Shown here: positions 24,423 through 37,054 of the stretch, one piece after another
Numbering within the stretch: the stretch's first letter is position 1
How the letters are laid out: the number at the start of each line of letters is the position of its first letter
From: Arbacia lixula
Taxonomy: Eukaryota; Echinodermata; Echinoidea; Arbacioida; Arbaciidae
Direction of reading: 5' to 3'
Length of the DNA: 64,000 nucleotides
NCBI GenBank assembly: GCA_963669155.1
Contig: OZ022589.1
Coordinates: 12,578,848-12,642,847 of the forward strand
Made by a program: the position numbers and the translations under genes
Notes under the pieces: generated by a model
The model's input: the letters and a program-made list of their open reading frames with translations, nothing else
Databases searched by the model: none
Told to the model about the DNA's origin: nothing

Positions 24423-24796
24423 TTAAAGGGCATATATTGTACTGGGAAGGCAAAAAAGCCTTCAAAGTGTAATTGTTAGCAATCTTCTAACCAATGGTCT
24501 TAAATTCATGTATTGTCTATTTTTAGAAGCTTGCTGAAAGTTCTTTGCCCTCAAATGATCCACATATGGAGTAATTAATGATTAATGATTAAATCCTCAA
24601 AATGTTCGGCCCGAACATTTTAAGGATTTGTGATTTAATCACACATTACTCCAAATGTAGATCATTTGAGGGCAAATAACTTTCAGCAAGCTTCTAAAAT
24701 AGACAATACATGAATTTAAGACCACTGGCAAGAAGATTGCTAACATTTACATTTTGAAGGCTTTTTTGCCTTTCCAGTACAGTATATGCCCTTTAA
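24423..24796. mobile_element. Foldback MITE family A, TTAA-flanked
   Basis: 374 bp, TTAAAGGGCATATATTGTAC to its inverse CAGTATATGCCCTTTAA. Arms of roughly 180 bp pair imperfectly; the centre is AAATGTTCGGCCCGAACATT. Confidence 0.92.
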
Positions 24797-25437
24797 CTCC
24801 TGATATGGCAAGTGTGAATTTTGTTACCAGCAATACACACGTATCCCATAGAACAGTTGCTTAGCTGACACAAGAGGAGATAAGTAGTGATAGCACATGA
24901 GGGAAAGTAGACTTTAAGAGTGATTGAGGGCTTTTATAAATGTTTCAAGTGCTGAGCATACATTAGAATATTAACTTCCTGTGTGTGTGTGTAGGAGAGC
25001 AACGTGGCATGGCTTCACGTAGTGTGAGCACATGGTGGGGAATACTTATCAGCAGACGAGTAGCTCAGAATCCTCTTTCTTTGTCACCTCTGAGAAACAA
25101 ATACCCCAACCTCCTCCCACTCAATCACTCGAGATCCACTGCAGTATTTAAGTTATCCCCTTAGGTGCTATAATATATCCAGCCCAAGGTCGGCAAAAAT
25201 ATATCTACTGTTGTTTTGCTGATCCACAAAATTAGCCAAATTATTTATACAAACATAAGAAAATTCAAAAGGAGCATAGTACCCACTGTGCTGCACAATA
25301 AATGCACTGTTGGAATAATTAGTAAAATTAATGCATAATCACGTGACTCACATACAGGATTCCTATTGGTCACATTCTTCAACCTGTCTTATGAATATAT
25401 ATGTATATATAACTCACTGTTTCATATGTTTTGAGAT

Positions 25438-25864
25438 TTAAGCACACACATCACCACGGTTCTAAGTGACCATAGTGTGTGGAACAGTCATTAAAGGCAA
25501 TATACTGTGCTGGGAAGACAAAAAAAGGCCTTTAAAAGGTGACTGTAAGCAATCTTCTTGCCAATGGTCTTAAATGATCCACATTTGGAGTAATTTGTGA
25601 TTATTCCCAAATCCTCAAAATGTTCGGGCAGAACTTTTCAGGAAATTGTGATTTGATCACTAATTACTCCAAATGTGGATCATTTGAGGGCTAACAACTT
25701 TCACAAAGTTCCTAAAACGGACAATACATGAATTTAAGACTATTAGCAAGAAGATTGCTCACGGTCACCTTTTGAAGGCCTTTTTGTCTTCCCAGTACAG
25801 TATATTCCCTTTAAGCACACATCACCACAGTACAAAGTGACCATAGTGTGTGGTAAAGTCAATA
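25438..25864 (+). repeat. 50-bp direct repeat bracketing a foldback MITE
   Basis: TTAAGCACACACATCACCAC..GTGACCATAGTGTGTGG at 25438-25490 recurs as TTAAGCACACATCACCAC..GTGACCATAGTGTGTGG at 25811-25864. Both start at a TTAA, one of which is also the MITE's right target site. Confidence 0.8.
25491..25814. mobile_element. Foldback MITE family A, left arm shortened
   Basis: 324 bp with TTAA at both ends (TTAAAGGCAATATACTG and CAGTATATTCCCTTTAA). The left arm lacks the TGTCCATTTTAGAAGCTTGC block, so the hairpin is asymmetric. A roughly 50-bp direct repeat flanks it (see 25438-25864). Confidence 0.9.
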
Positions 25865-25956
25865 CACCTTTATATGGTACATGTACCTCTTATCACAAGA
25901 AATGCACACCAATCTCATGTAACAGTTGTTATGGCACACAAAGGGTTAAGAATTCT

Positions 25957-26290
25957 GGGTGAGGTTTCACCAAGCTGTTCGCAAACTACGAACGACTTTA
26001 CAAACGACTGGTGACCCCTTCTTGTGCTAAATGCGATTCTCAATGATTTGGATTCCCATCAGCTTAAGTTCAAATCTGATGTTTATAAATGAAAATTCTT
26101 GTTCTTAACAAGTGTCTGAATACAAAGCTTATGATTTGTCACATTTTATTGGGATAGTTGGAAATTAACTCCCAATATGCACATGTTAAAACAGGAACAA
26201 AGTGTGGTATAGTATTTAGCACAATAAGGGATCACCAGTCGTCCGTAAACATGTTGGTAGCTTACGAACAGCTTGGTGAAACACCCCCCA
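25957..26290. mobile_element. Foldback MITE family C with about 150 bp of extra centre
   Basis: Ends GGGTGAGGTTTCACCAAGCT and CAGCTTGGTGAAACACCCCC. Compared with the copy at 24013, about 150 bp (roughly 26047-26196) sit between TTCTCAATGA and ACAAAGTGTGGTA. This is either an insertion here or a deletion in the other copy. Confidence 0.85.
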
Positions 26291-26446
26291 GCATTTAAAG
26301 CTAATGCTGCATTATGTCCTAATAAACTAGGTCAGTAAATATTAGCTCATTATGCACCAGCGATGCATTTTGGGACAAATACACATAAAACCCATAGAGA
26401 AGCCGTTTGTCTAGCGCAACAGGGCTTATGATGATCACTTTGAGAA

Positions 26447-26976
26447 TTAAAGACAGCCCGTCCCTTTTTCAGATCACCACAAAACCATCGAAACATTGGC
26501 AAAAACACATAGAGAAGTGCTAGCAAGCTGTATATTCATAATTTGAAACTGATACGTAGTGTAAAATTCAAATAACGCACGTAAACAACGTCTGATTAAT
26601 AGTCTTTACCTCAGGCTCTTAGCAGTTTGTGTTGAAATATCTGCTTTATTGATTCATCTGTTTATTAAATTCTAAAACCTATTATGAAAAAAAAAATGTT
26701 CTATAGAAGGAATCATATCCAAAGTTTGGTAATTACTCATAAAATTAGGATTTCACGCATGCATAATAACCACATAGATACTGTAACAAAGACTAATACT
26801 TTTTTCGTAGTACGAAAAAAGTCGGTTTGAAATTTAACGGCTGAAATTTTTACATATATAGAAAGCTTCAACATGCTATATTCTTAGAAATGGTCTTGAA
26901 TCACACTTTCTTCAATTTACAATCGCGATAGACGATTTCAAATTTTAAGCTTGCAAAAGGGACGGACAATCTTTAA
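26447..26976. mobile_element. 530-bp TTAA-flanked element, family H
   Basis: Left end TTAAAGACAGCCCGTCCCTT, right end AAGGGACGGACAATCTTTAA: inverted termini with two or three mismatches and TTAA on both sides. The ends resemble those of family G (TTAAAGACAGGGTGTCCC). The interior has no transposase. Confidence 0.8.
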
Positions 26977-27000
26977 GGGCCAAATCCCCAAAGCTGTAAG

Positions 27001-27514
27001 CCCCCGTCTCACTTATTTGGAATCAGCAGGACCTGCCGGAATGAAATTTTTCCAAAATTTGAGCCACATTCGGGAGGGAATTTCAAATTTATCTAATAAG
27101 GTGGGCTACCTCCTTTCTTGGCGGCATGACCTCAATGCTCCTCAGTGACTCCTCAATGCTGACTGTTTTTGCAGCAACAGCTAGCCGTGCTTTTATGTGA
27201 TTCGATTCTCCCATGAATGCGACTGGAATGTTTAAAATGTTGTTGAAATGTCGTCAGAATATCTGGAATACAGTCAGAGTGCTGTTGGACTGCACTTTAA
27301 ATGCCATTCAATATTTTTCCAGTTCAAATGCACTTCGAAAGTTTTGAGCATGAGCAAAACATTCGGGCCGGACACAAGAATGGACAAGAACGTTTGGAAT
27401 GCACTAAGAATGCAGTCAGAATTTTTAGAATGCACTTCAAATATCCAGGAATGTGTGAAGAATATTCATTCCGACGGCATTCCAGATTATTCCGCCTCTA
27501 GTGTGAAAAGGGTG
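27001..27514. mobile_element. Possible inverted-repeat element rich in GGAATG words
   Basis: CCCCCGTCTCACTTATTTGG at the left loosely inverts GTGTGAAAAGGGTG at the right. GGAATG and GAATGC recur through the interior. Overlapping open frames reflect these words. Confidence 0.45.
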
Positions 27515-28108
27515 TAAAAGCAGAGCTGGTATATCCTAAATGGTACATGATTATAAGTTCACCAAGTATTCAGGTCTATTACACCTTCAATGATACTTTC
27601 CAGAAAAATGACAACAACATTTTTTATGAGAGGAAAATACGCTGCAAGCAAAAGTGGACTTCTTTGGAAATGTGCTTGATGGAGAAAAGGTATAAGTAAA
27701 AGGAAAGGCGATAAATACATGGACGTCAAACATAATTGTTATTACAGTAGTAGCAACAACCGTGGTGTCCGAAAAAGAGGCATTGCTGCCATATGTTTGT
27801 GTACACATTGACTAGTTCCAATACCAGCAATTCTTTAAGGCAATCTTTTCATAGAGAAAATATTGGCATTAAAAAATTATATCAAGAACATGTATACGTA
27901 ACTAGTCAGAAGAAAAGCACTCCCAACAGAGATGTTGATTCATGAGTACAATGATGATTTCAGTCAAGAGTACTGATGATATTGCATTTTTCCAATTTTC
28001 CAATTTGCATTTTAATATGATTAACACCACTCAATCATGCCGCACAGGTACAGCAATTTCACCCAGTCATCATAATTCATGGTGAATTATTACTGTACAC
28101 AATACATG

Positions 28109-28266
28109 GCCTATTCCCATCGCACACTGCACATGTGCAAACTTCAGGATAATTTATGCATCCCGAGTTTTGAGCTTATGAAGACGTGATGGCAACTTCA
28201 GGCTAGTTCCCTGAATCAGCAAACCAGCTCACTATTTCAACTGATCGGGCTAATGAAGACGCACCT
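28109..28266. mobile_element. MITE family D, short copy
   Basis: Contains GCATCCCGAGTTTTGAGC, AACTTCAGGCTAGTTCC and ends CGGGCTAATGAAGACGCACC followed by TA, the same right end as at 8870. Confidence 0.7.
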
Positions 28267-29594
28267 AATGATGCAAGCATCTTACAGGCTAGAATACTAA
28301 GCTATTTTTGTGTTAAGATGTTTTAGCTCTTGACAGCGTCACAGACATCTCCACGAACGACACTCTGGTAACCGCAATATATACATTACCCAATAACACC
28401 TAACCTCTACTAATTACTGCACCAGTATACACACACTACAAGGCTGGAAGAAAATATAAATGCACTGATGTCTGTTACTATGCTATACAACGCGGCGGAA
28501 ATAGACATTAGATTCTTGCACCAGAGTTGCAGTCAACATCATGCAGCAATATTTTTGTGTTGCTAAATTTGCGTCCATACATGTGATTCGCAAAAATCGA
28601 ACCCTCGTGAAAATAACAACTTAGACGTTAGTTGAAAGTCCCTAATGTTACTCACACACATGCAGCAGCATACGGCCACACAATAAAAATAATTCTCCAC
28701 TGAGTAGAAATGAGCAGACACAACAACCACTCCTTCCCCTTGTACACACACATGCAAAATTCATTGTACAGCTATACCAACACAGAATAGTTATTGCATT
28801 TCTGTACAGCTTTACAATTATCTTCGTGAGGATGCTGATTAACGATATGTAATATCACGAAACGTTGTGTAAAGAAATTAAGGTCTGGGCCTCTTTTTGA
28901 CTTAGAACGATAATAACAATCACGGTTTGTGTGTGAATGCTTACTAGCAATACATCGCATATCTGGACAGAGCTGAGCATGTCCACTGACGCAAAAGGAG
29001 ACCCGACCCAATCAATTAACTCACACTCACCGAAGACATGCAGATAGCATAAAACAACAACATGTGCACAGTAGTAATCTGCGCACCTAAAGAACGTTTC
29101 TTTATAGAGATTTTTTGTGTGTAGACACTCAACTTGCTATACGGTACAATGATTCTTGATACAGCATTTCTGTAGAGTTTCAGTTTCTGTGAGTGGACAC
29201 GCTGCACATCTTGGCAAATCTAAAGCCTGTCCCCTGCTATAGGACTCTACACTGTGGCAAAATTGACTTCATGACTTGCCCATTTCCCATCAAATATGAA
29301 TGTAATTCATTGATCGACATTGCAGTGGAAGTAGAAATTCATTAGCAGTGACCTTTAAACAGAATGTACATTTTCTATCCATGTCATTATCAGACACTCA
29401 CAGGCATCATTGCTATGGCATGATTTGCTATCCTGCAAATTTATATTTAGCACGCTGTAGCATCTAGGTAGATAAATCCAATTGACAAAAAAATTACAGT
29501 GCAACACTAATACCGATTATATTACACTAATTACAGTAAAAGTCAATGGTTAGTTTCGCACTTCACAGAATGTTCACTCATATTACTATTGAGC

Positions 29595-29690
29595 TTAAAT
29601 GCATAGTTCACCTTGAAATTAAGTTAGTTTCATTAAAGCAGACGCATGAAAGAAACATATGAGTGAAGGTTGATGAAAGATGACCTTTAA
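29595..29690 (+). mobile_element. Short family I relative, TTAA at both ends
   Basis: TTAAATGCATAGTTCACCTT, GAAATTAAGTTAGTTTC, GAAAGAAACATATGAGTGAA and a final GACCTTTAA. It corresponds to the left arm of the element at 44641 with TTAA at each edge of 96 bp. Confidence 0.6.
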
Positions 29691-29770
29691 CCCTTCCTGT
29701 GTCAAACATTCTGCTGCTCTGTAGGATTTATGTTTATTACTGGTACAACAAAAACACTTAAGCTACATGT

Positions 29771-29938
29771 ACACTACAGCTAAAAGGAATTGGCATAGGA
29801 ATAGCGAAAGGGAAGAAAGGGAAGAGCTGCAGTTTTGAACTGCGGTATATTTTGTCAAAATATACTGCGGTTTAAAACTGCCGCTCTTTCTTTTTCTTCC
29901 CTTTCGCTTTCCCTATGCCAATTCCTTTGAGTGGTAGT
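29771..29938. mobile_element. Foldback MITE family B, centre deleted
   Basis: ACACTACAGCTAAAAGGAAT, GGCATAGGAATAGCG at the left; CCCTATGCCAATTCCTTTGA at the right. The CATGAAACATG centre is absent and the arms meet at ATATTTTGTCAAAATATA. Confidence 0.88.
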
Positions 29939-31737
29939 CTATGGAACTCTGTTCTTTACTAGACTGCACTTCATATCAATTCTAACTCATTAATTGTGTT
30001 TTAAAGCATGAAAAGCTTCTATTCTTTACTAGAATACACTTCACATGGAAAACTTACTCATCAATTCAGTTTTACAGCATGAAAAACCTCAATTTTCTCT
30101 TCACTAGAATACAATTCACATGTTTTAAAGCAAGAAAAGCCTCCATTTGAAACGCAATGAAGACTCATTTACATTCATCACACAAACAAAACCACAGGCA
30201 CAGCCCCGTGAAATGCCACAGCCTTCAATTCAAGGTGGCAAAAAGATCAATATTCTTCCAGATAGAACATATCTCTCCCATGACAAAACATATCATGACC
30301 CTCCTGAAACATTCAGCGTAATACCATTCGATCATTCCCCAAGAAAGGGTCATACTGTACCCCTCGTTGCATTCAAATTTGTATAAAGATGGATGGCGTT
30401 ATGTATAATGTACATATGTATTATGTACATAATGCATTATGTAAGCCCTTGTCTGCTTGATGACAGATTGCTTGATCTAAAAAAAACTCAACGCTTTGCG
30501 AACTGCACATGCATGATAAAAAAGTGGCATAAAACATTATCTTGTGGGAAATATCATAATAAGTATCAAATATCACACATACTTTGACGCTTTGTTTAAT
30601 TCATATATTCTGGAACAAGTGCTGCATTACTCCCATATTTATCTCCCATAATAGGTTTTATAGATGCAAAGACATCTCGCCAGACTTGGCTCGATGCATG
30701 TGGTGAAACAAGACTTTTTGAGCTGCTCCCCATGCCGCTTATTGTGTGATATCAGCGCACAAAAAAACAGGTGCTAAACTAGGTCAATATGACTGCCACA
30801 TTGACCGCCACACAGTTGCTAAATATGCCTCCGCCTCTATGTCAGCTACATCTGGTTTGAATTGATATTCTTCTTTGCTCAGACAGCTTGTACATTAGGC
30901 TGGAAATGGACAATTGAATTTCTAAGTATTACACAAAATGTAATTCTATTTCCATTCATTGACATTTGACCTTTGGCCTCCCATGCATTATAGTGACCCA
31001 TCATGATGTGATACCGATGGATTAAATTATTGAACTATTGAATTTGTAGTTTTTGCAAAATGTGTTTTTTTTCCTATTTGTAACCAATTTAGGCAAAGTT
31101 CATTGACTTTTGACCTACTCAAAATATCACCACTCTACTGCCCATGTAATGATCCATCATCGACCATGTTTAGTTGGAATTGGAAGTTTGGATTTGTTTT
31201 CGTATTTTTAAAAAAAAAATTGACCTAAGAGGGATTTTTTAAAAACTAAAATGTCTCCCGTATACATGCAATTCCATGCAGTAGGCCATCTTTGCCCGAT
31301 GTTTGGTTGGAATTTAATCTTTAGATGTGTATTTATCATGAAAAAAGGTCAATTGTTGGCAATTTGGGGGGGAGTATCATCTAGGGGGTATCGCCATATA
31401 CCCCATGTACCTGGGTACTCCATTTACTCCCGGGTGGGGGGCAGAGATGTGGATGAAGTGTCTTGCTGCAGTCCTTTACAGTATCTAATTTTTCAATTTC
31501 ATTTATGGCATTCCACTGTTTATGGTGAGCAAATGCCATGCTGGGATTTGAACCTGGATATCTATAGTAAAGGGATATTTTTTGGCACAACTGAATCATT
31601 TGAAATTATGACCACCTGGCACCACCAAAATATGACAGTGTTTATTTAATTTCCTCCTAAACAACTTCAGCTAAGATCCTGCTCTGAATGTTCATTTTTT
31701 ATCTCTAAAATAAGCCTGTGCATATTTACCACATCAC

Positions 31738-31790
31738 GTTGGTAACGGGACAGACGAGTGTGTTACAAAATTGTCTGTCCCGTTACCAAC
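31738..31790. repeat. Perfect 18-bp stem hairpin
   Basis: GTTGGTAACGGGACAGAC at 31738-31755 pairs with GTCTGTCCCGTTACCAAC at 31773-31790 across a 17-nt loop. Confidence 0.92.
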
Positions 31791-32437
31791 ATGCTATGGC
31801 AAATTTGTACAGGACAAATTTTCTGAAGCGTACAAAACCTTGTAAAGTGCAAATCAATACACTTCTTTGATATTTTATCATTATTGGCTGGTTTATTTAA
31901 GAGACAAAAAAATAATGGGAATTTAAGAGATTTATGTATATATTACAGTAAATGTAACAGAAATGTACCCCATTACTGTAGACAGGCCCAACTGCAGATT
32001 CTATTTCAAAATCTGTCTACTCCCCACATACACATGAATTGTCTGTGCAGTTCTCTGGTTCCATATGGTTAAATAGCAATCGGGAGTAAGAGCACAATGA
32101 GAGATGCAAAATGTTTCATGCAAAAGAGGAAAGAAACACCGCTTAGTGCACATCTCTTGGGTAGATTCTTTTAAAAATTGTCTCATTGTGGCATTGCATT
32201 TCTGTGGGGGATGCGAGACCTTAGCCTTATCGTGCTGACTTACAAGACTGAAAAGGGCAGCCTCTTGCATGACACAATACAATGTATACGAATACGTACT
32301 GTCAGGAAATATTAGGAAGGGCCTTCTCTGCAGTACTGAAGCAACATTAATCAAAGTAAAATATGCACTTTTAAGTCTCTTTCAAGATGAACAATATTCT
32401 ATTCTATTCAATATCATTTTGTGAAAACTATATCAAT

Positions 32438-32466
32438 GATGCCAATTCCCTTGAGCTGTGGTGTAC
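32438..32466 (+). mobile_element. Solo end of MITE family B
   Basis: ATGCCAATTCCCTTGAGC followed by TGTGGTGTAC is the outer terminus of the family without the rest. Confidence 0.55.
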
Positions 32467-32927
32467 ATACATAATACAGAATGTTTTCTTTGGCAATATA
32501 CTCTGATATATGCACATTATGCTACCCATCCAGCATGTGAGCATAACAATTGCACATCTTCTATCAATGTGCATATAATCTTCATTTAAAAAAAAAATAT
32601 ATACAATTTAATTTTTTGCACAGAATGGTTTGAAAACGTGTTCTAGATTAGTATTGATTTCACGACATATGTTTCTGCTTGTTGATACTTAAACTACATT
32701 TTAGTATTCATACAAATATAGCTGCTGCACCATTTATTGGGTTGAAGTATGAATCCATAATACAGCGCTATTGGGGATGACCCAAATATAACACTATTCA
32801 CGTGGTGGAAAGATGCAGTGGTGGGAAATGAACACCAATCGAGTGCAGCACGTAATATGTGGTTGGAATAAACATAACCTTCTGAGTATGGAAGGGCAAG
32901 GTATCCCTTGACTACCACACAAAAGAG

Positions 32928-34105
32928 CTACTGAGACCCCGTTCATATTATATCTGTACCTACTGAGACTGTGTTCATATTATAGCTGTACCTAAGGCAG
33001 AGCTGCTAAGACTGTGTTCATATTATAGCTGTACCTAAGGCAGAGGCTACTGAGAGCCGTTCATATTATAGCTGTACCTAAGGCAGATCTACATGTACTA
33101 AGAGCCGTTCATATTATAGCTGTACATAAGGCAGAGCTACTGAGACTGTGTTCATATTATAGATGTACCTAAGGCAGATCTACTGAGAGCCGTTCATATT
33201 ATAGCTGTACATAAGGCAGGGCTACTGAGACCCGTTCATATCATAGCTATAGCTGTATCTTGTACCGTGTCTAAGGTAGATGTAGATCTACTCAGACCCC
33301 ATTTATATGATCCTAGCTTAAATACTGCGTCTAAGGCAGATCTACTGAGACCCCATTGATATTAAAGCTGTATATCTTATACCGTGTCTAAGGTAGATCT
33401 ACTCAAACCCCATTCATATCTACATGTACCTGTATCTTATTATACCGTGTCTAAGGCAGATCTACTGAGACCCCGTTCATATCATAGCTGTATCTTATAA
33501 CATGTCTTAGGTAGATGTAGATCTACTTAGACCCCATTTATATGATCATAGCAGGATTTAATACCGTGTCTAAGGCAAATCTACTGAGACCCCGTTCATA
33601 TCATAGCTGTATCTTATAACATGTCTTAGGTAGATGTAGATCTACTTAGACCCCATTTATATGATCATAGCAGGATTTAATACCGTGTCTGAGGCAAATC
33701 TACTGAGACCCCATTCATATCAAAGCTGTATCTTATTATCATGTCTAAAGCAGATCATGTACATGTACATGCACTCAGACCCCATTCATATCTATCTGCC
33801 TCTTATACTGTGTCTTAGACAAATCTACTCAGACCCCATTCATATCAAAGCTGTATCTTATATCATGTCTAAAGCAGATCATGTACATGTACATGCACTC
33901 AGACCCCATTCATATCTATCTGTCTCTTATACCGTGTTTAAGGCAAATCTACTTAGACCCCATTCACATCAAAGCTGTACATGTATCTTATATCATGTCT
34001 AAAGCAGATCATGTACATGTACATGCACTCAGACCCTGTTCATATCATCGCTTAATTTTGCACCATGACTAAGGTAGAAATATTTTCTAAGGCAAATCTA
34101 TTGAG
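32928..34105 (+). repeat. Degenerate minisatellite, about 50-75 bp unit
   Basis: At least 17 copies of GAGACCCCGTTCATAT, ATAGCTGTA, CCGTGTCTAAGGCAGATCTA with length variation. Later copies are grouped into longer units carrying CATGTACATGTACATGC. Open frames across it are repeat translations. Confidence 0.9.
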
Positions 34106-35255
34106 ACGCCTTTCATTTCATGTGGCAGCACATTGTCACAATGGGAGCTCATCTGACATGTGCTACTTTCATCCTTTCTTCTCTGACCTTCACACCAACT
34201 TGTTGCCATGGTAAATTTTAAACAATGCGATTTCAATGAGTGAGTCTCCCAGTCCATACACACAGATGGCATCATTTCCACATCAAAAGGGGAAACTGGC
34301 AACCTTTCTGTTTGCAAGTTATCTGGGTCATTCTATGAGATTGAGGCATACACTATGACTTTTATGTAGATGTCCATTCAACAGAGGTACTGTACGATGA
34401 TATTCTATTACACACTGAAGAAGAGATCATTTGTTAAAGTTTTTTTTTTAAGCAATGGATAAAATAACTATGCCTTGCTAGTGTCATGCTTATTTCAAAA
34501 AGAAAATGCATAAATCATTTCATGTGATACAAATTTGTTTGTTTCATTCTTATACAAGGACACATTTATCCAAATACTAATTCAATTTCTTTAATGTTTA
34601 CACAATGTGATGATTGAGTACTTAGCCAAGCTTTGTATGCTGAAATCAATATTGGCCAATGTGGTTGGGTAAAATATAAGCATAAGATTTCTTAGTTCTG
34701 GTATTGTTTGTCACAAAAATGGCCCTAATGCTACATGGATTTACCCATCTGCATTGCAGGTTGGTTCACATCTGCAGTAGATCTAACGTCATGAATTACC
34801 AGCTCAATCACAGTTTTAATTTAATTATTACTAGACATAGGAACCATTTTTTCATCTGCTCTCCCTAACCCTTTCCATCCCATGGGAGAAAAGAATGTTT
34901 GATAACTTAATGTGGGGTTTAAGGCTCAAAACAACAGAGTTCAATCTTTTATTGTTGAAAGGTTTCCGTGAGACATTCTACATAAATGTAGAATGTCGAT
35001 TTGGGTGTTGAGCTTCTTTAAGCTCCACGTGCCAGCTCTGAGTACTCTCCTAATACCAGACAGCTCATCCTCCACAATCACCCTGAGGACTCCTGAAATG
35101 TGTTCCTTTGCAGAGAGAGAGAAGAATCACACCAGTGGATATGAGGGTCCTTACTTTCCCCCTCCATCAATATCTTCTGCAAATACCCCAGGGGGAGAGA
35201 AATCACGCCACTTTCATTACGGGGGACGCCCCTGGGGAAGAGGTGGAAGAGGAGG

Positions 35256-35825
35256 ATGGGTGAGAGAGGATGGTGGGAGGAGAGAGATTAGAAGAGCAAT
35301 GGGAAGAGAGAGGGGAATAAAGAGGGGGAGAGAGAGAGGAAGAGAGAGGAGAAGGGAGAGGGGAAGAGAGAGGGGGAGAGAGAGGGGAAGAGAGAGGGAA
35401 AGAGAGAGGGGGAGAGGGGAAGAGAGAGGGAGAGAGTGAGGGTGGGTCAGAGGGAAGGATGGAAGGGGGAGAGGGGGAGAGAGAGGGAGAGAGAGGGAGA
35501 GAGAGGGGGAGAGGGGGAGAGGGGGAGAAGGGGGAGAGGGGGGAGAGGAGGAGAGGGGAAGAGGGGGAGAGTAATGGTGGGTCAGAGGGGAGGATAGAGG
35601 GAGAGAGAGGGAGAGACAGAGAGAGAGAGAAGGGAAGAGACAGAGAGGGAGAGAAAGATGGGTAAGTGTAAGGGAGAGAGAAAGAGGGTGGGTCAGAGGG
35701 GAGGATAGGAGAGAGAGGGAGCAAGAGGGAGAGAGAGGGGAAGAGAGAAGGGAAGAGAGAGGGAGGGAGTGAGGGTAGGTCAGAGGGAAGGATGGAAGGA
35801 GAGAGAGTGGGTCAGAGGGGATTAA
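35256..35825 (+). repeat. 570-bp purine tract with higher-order units
   Basis: GAGAGGGGAAGAGAGAGGG blocks separated by GGTGGGTCAGAGGG-AGGAT at about 35442, 35577, 35690, 35775 and 35806, so the tract is a degenerate array of longer units rather than simple GA. Confidence 0.92.
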
Positions 35826-36203
35826 TGAAATGATAAGTGTCTAGGGAGGAAAGACTTGGACTGTTGTCTCTCAACACCGTGTAAACATAAACATCCAGGC
35901 ATGATATCTTAACATTTAAAAAAGAAGGGGAAAAGGAGATACACAGACTATACTGCAGAACCTCAAAGCATACAAGGAAATAGAAAAAGAGTTGACTCAA
36001 TTACATCATGTAAAAAAACAATACCATGCCCCTCAGAGCAGTCAGTTTATACTGTATACACCTCATGTATGTATTTGTTATGAAAGCATTTAGGTTTAGG
36101 GTCGATCCGACTCGTGAATTATTCGACAGCGTGAATAATTCAGAAGTCACATAAGAAGTGACCTTGTCAGATGCTGATATCCATTAAGCGCAACTGTACT
36201 TAT

Positions 36204-36226
36204 TACATCCACCCCCCCCCCCCCCT
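36204..36226 (+). repeat. Poly-C run
   Basis: ACCCC-rich homopolymer between ACATCC and TCCACTAG. Confidence 0.85.
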
Positions 36227-36559
36227 CCACTAGATGTACAATATCCACAAATTGTATTAAGAGTACTGAGTGATCCACTGAGACAATGCACGACTAAGCT
36301 GATATCTTGTCTAATTCTGAAAAGCCAGACATACTAAATAAAATGTGGTCTTTTACTTTTGTCTGTGTTCTATGTGCCATGTTTAATACAACATTCCCTC
36401 TTCTCTCTCTCTCTACAGTTTTTGATCTCTCTCCTTCTCCCTGGAAGCATGTTGTTGTTTTTTGTCTGTCTCTCTGTTTCTGTGTCACAATCTTATTTTT
36501 GAAGGTCTAGCTGATGACCACATTTGTTAATCTATTTAACATTCCAGGTTTTTCTCATC

Positions 36560-36616
36560 TCTCTTTCTTATTATCTCTCTCTCTTCTCTAACTCTCTGTC
36601 TCTCTATCTCCCTCTG

Positions 36617-36680
<64 letters not shown>

Positions 36681-36710
36681 TTCTCCCTCTCTCTCTCCCC
36701 CTGCTTGCCC
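36560..36710 (+). repeat. CT microsatellite
   Basis: Longest uninterrupted run about 36628-36672. Confidence 0.93.
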
Positions 36711-37054
36711 ACCTCTATCACTACCATCCCCCCTGGGCCAGCTACTTCAGGGAACTGAGCTTACATCACTGTGTGACTGTTGACTAACCCTGACTGAGGT
36801 GCGAGCTCCGACACACACAATGATGTTTTAAACATCAAAACACGTTCCCGAGGCGTGCGCTCGTCTCAGGAAAAGTACACATAGTGCAACGAGGATGGGA
36901 CAACAATGTCTGTGTCCACACTAAACTGTGCATAGCACTTCAATACAATGTGTATGTTTGAAGATGTCAAAAATGGTTGAAACTCTACATGCACGGGTAA
37001 ACTATTGATGCACAAGTAGTACACAGAGTAAGGTGTCTAGCACACAAAAATCCT

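Noticed and set aside
26951-27517. Overlapping 65-89 codon frames
   Set aside because: Explained by GGAATG-type word repetition in a probable non-autonomous element; no protein family recognised.
30147-30386. 79-codon frame with mixed composition
   Set aside because: Composition is plausible, but there are no splice borders, no domain and no neighbouring exon; within chance expectation for this much sequence.
32928-34105. CRISPR-like array of repeats and spacers
   Set aside because: Units are degenerate and contiguous with no fixed repeat and unique spacer alternation, and the genome is eukaryotic.
35203-35724. 173-codon minus-strand frame and plus-strand Arg/Glu frames
   Set aside because: Purine-tract repeat translation with no non-repeat similarity.
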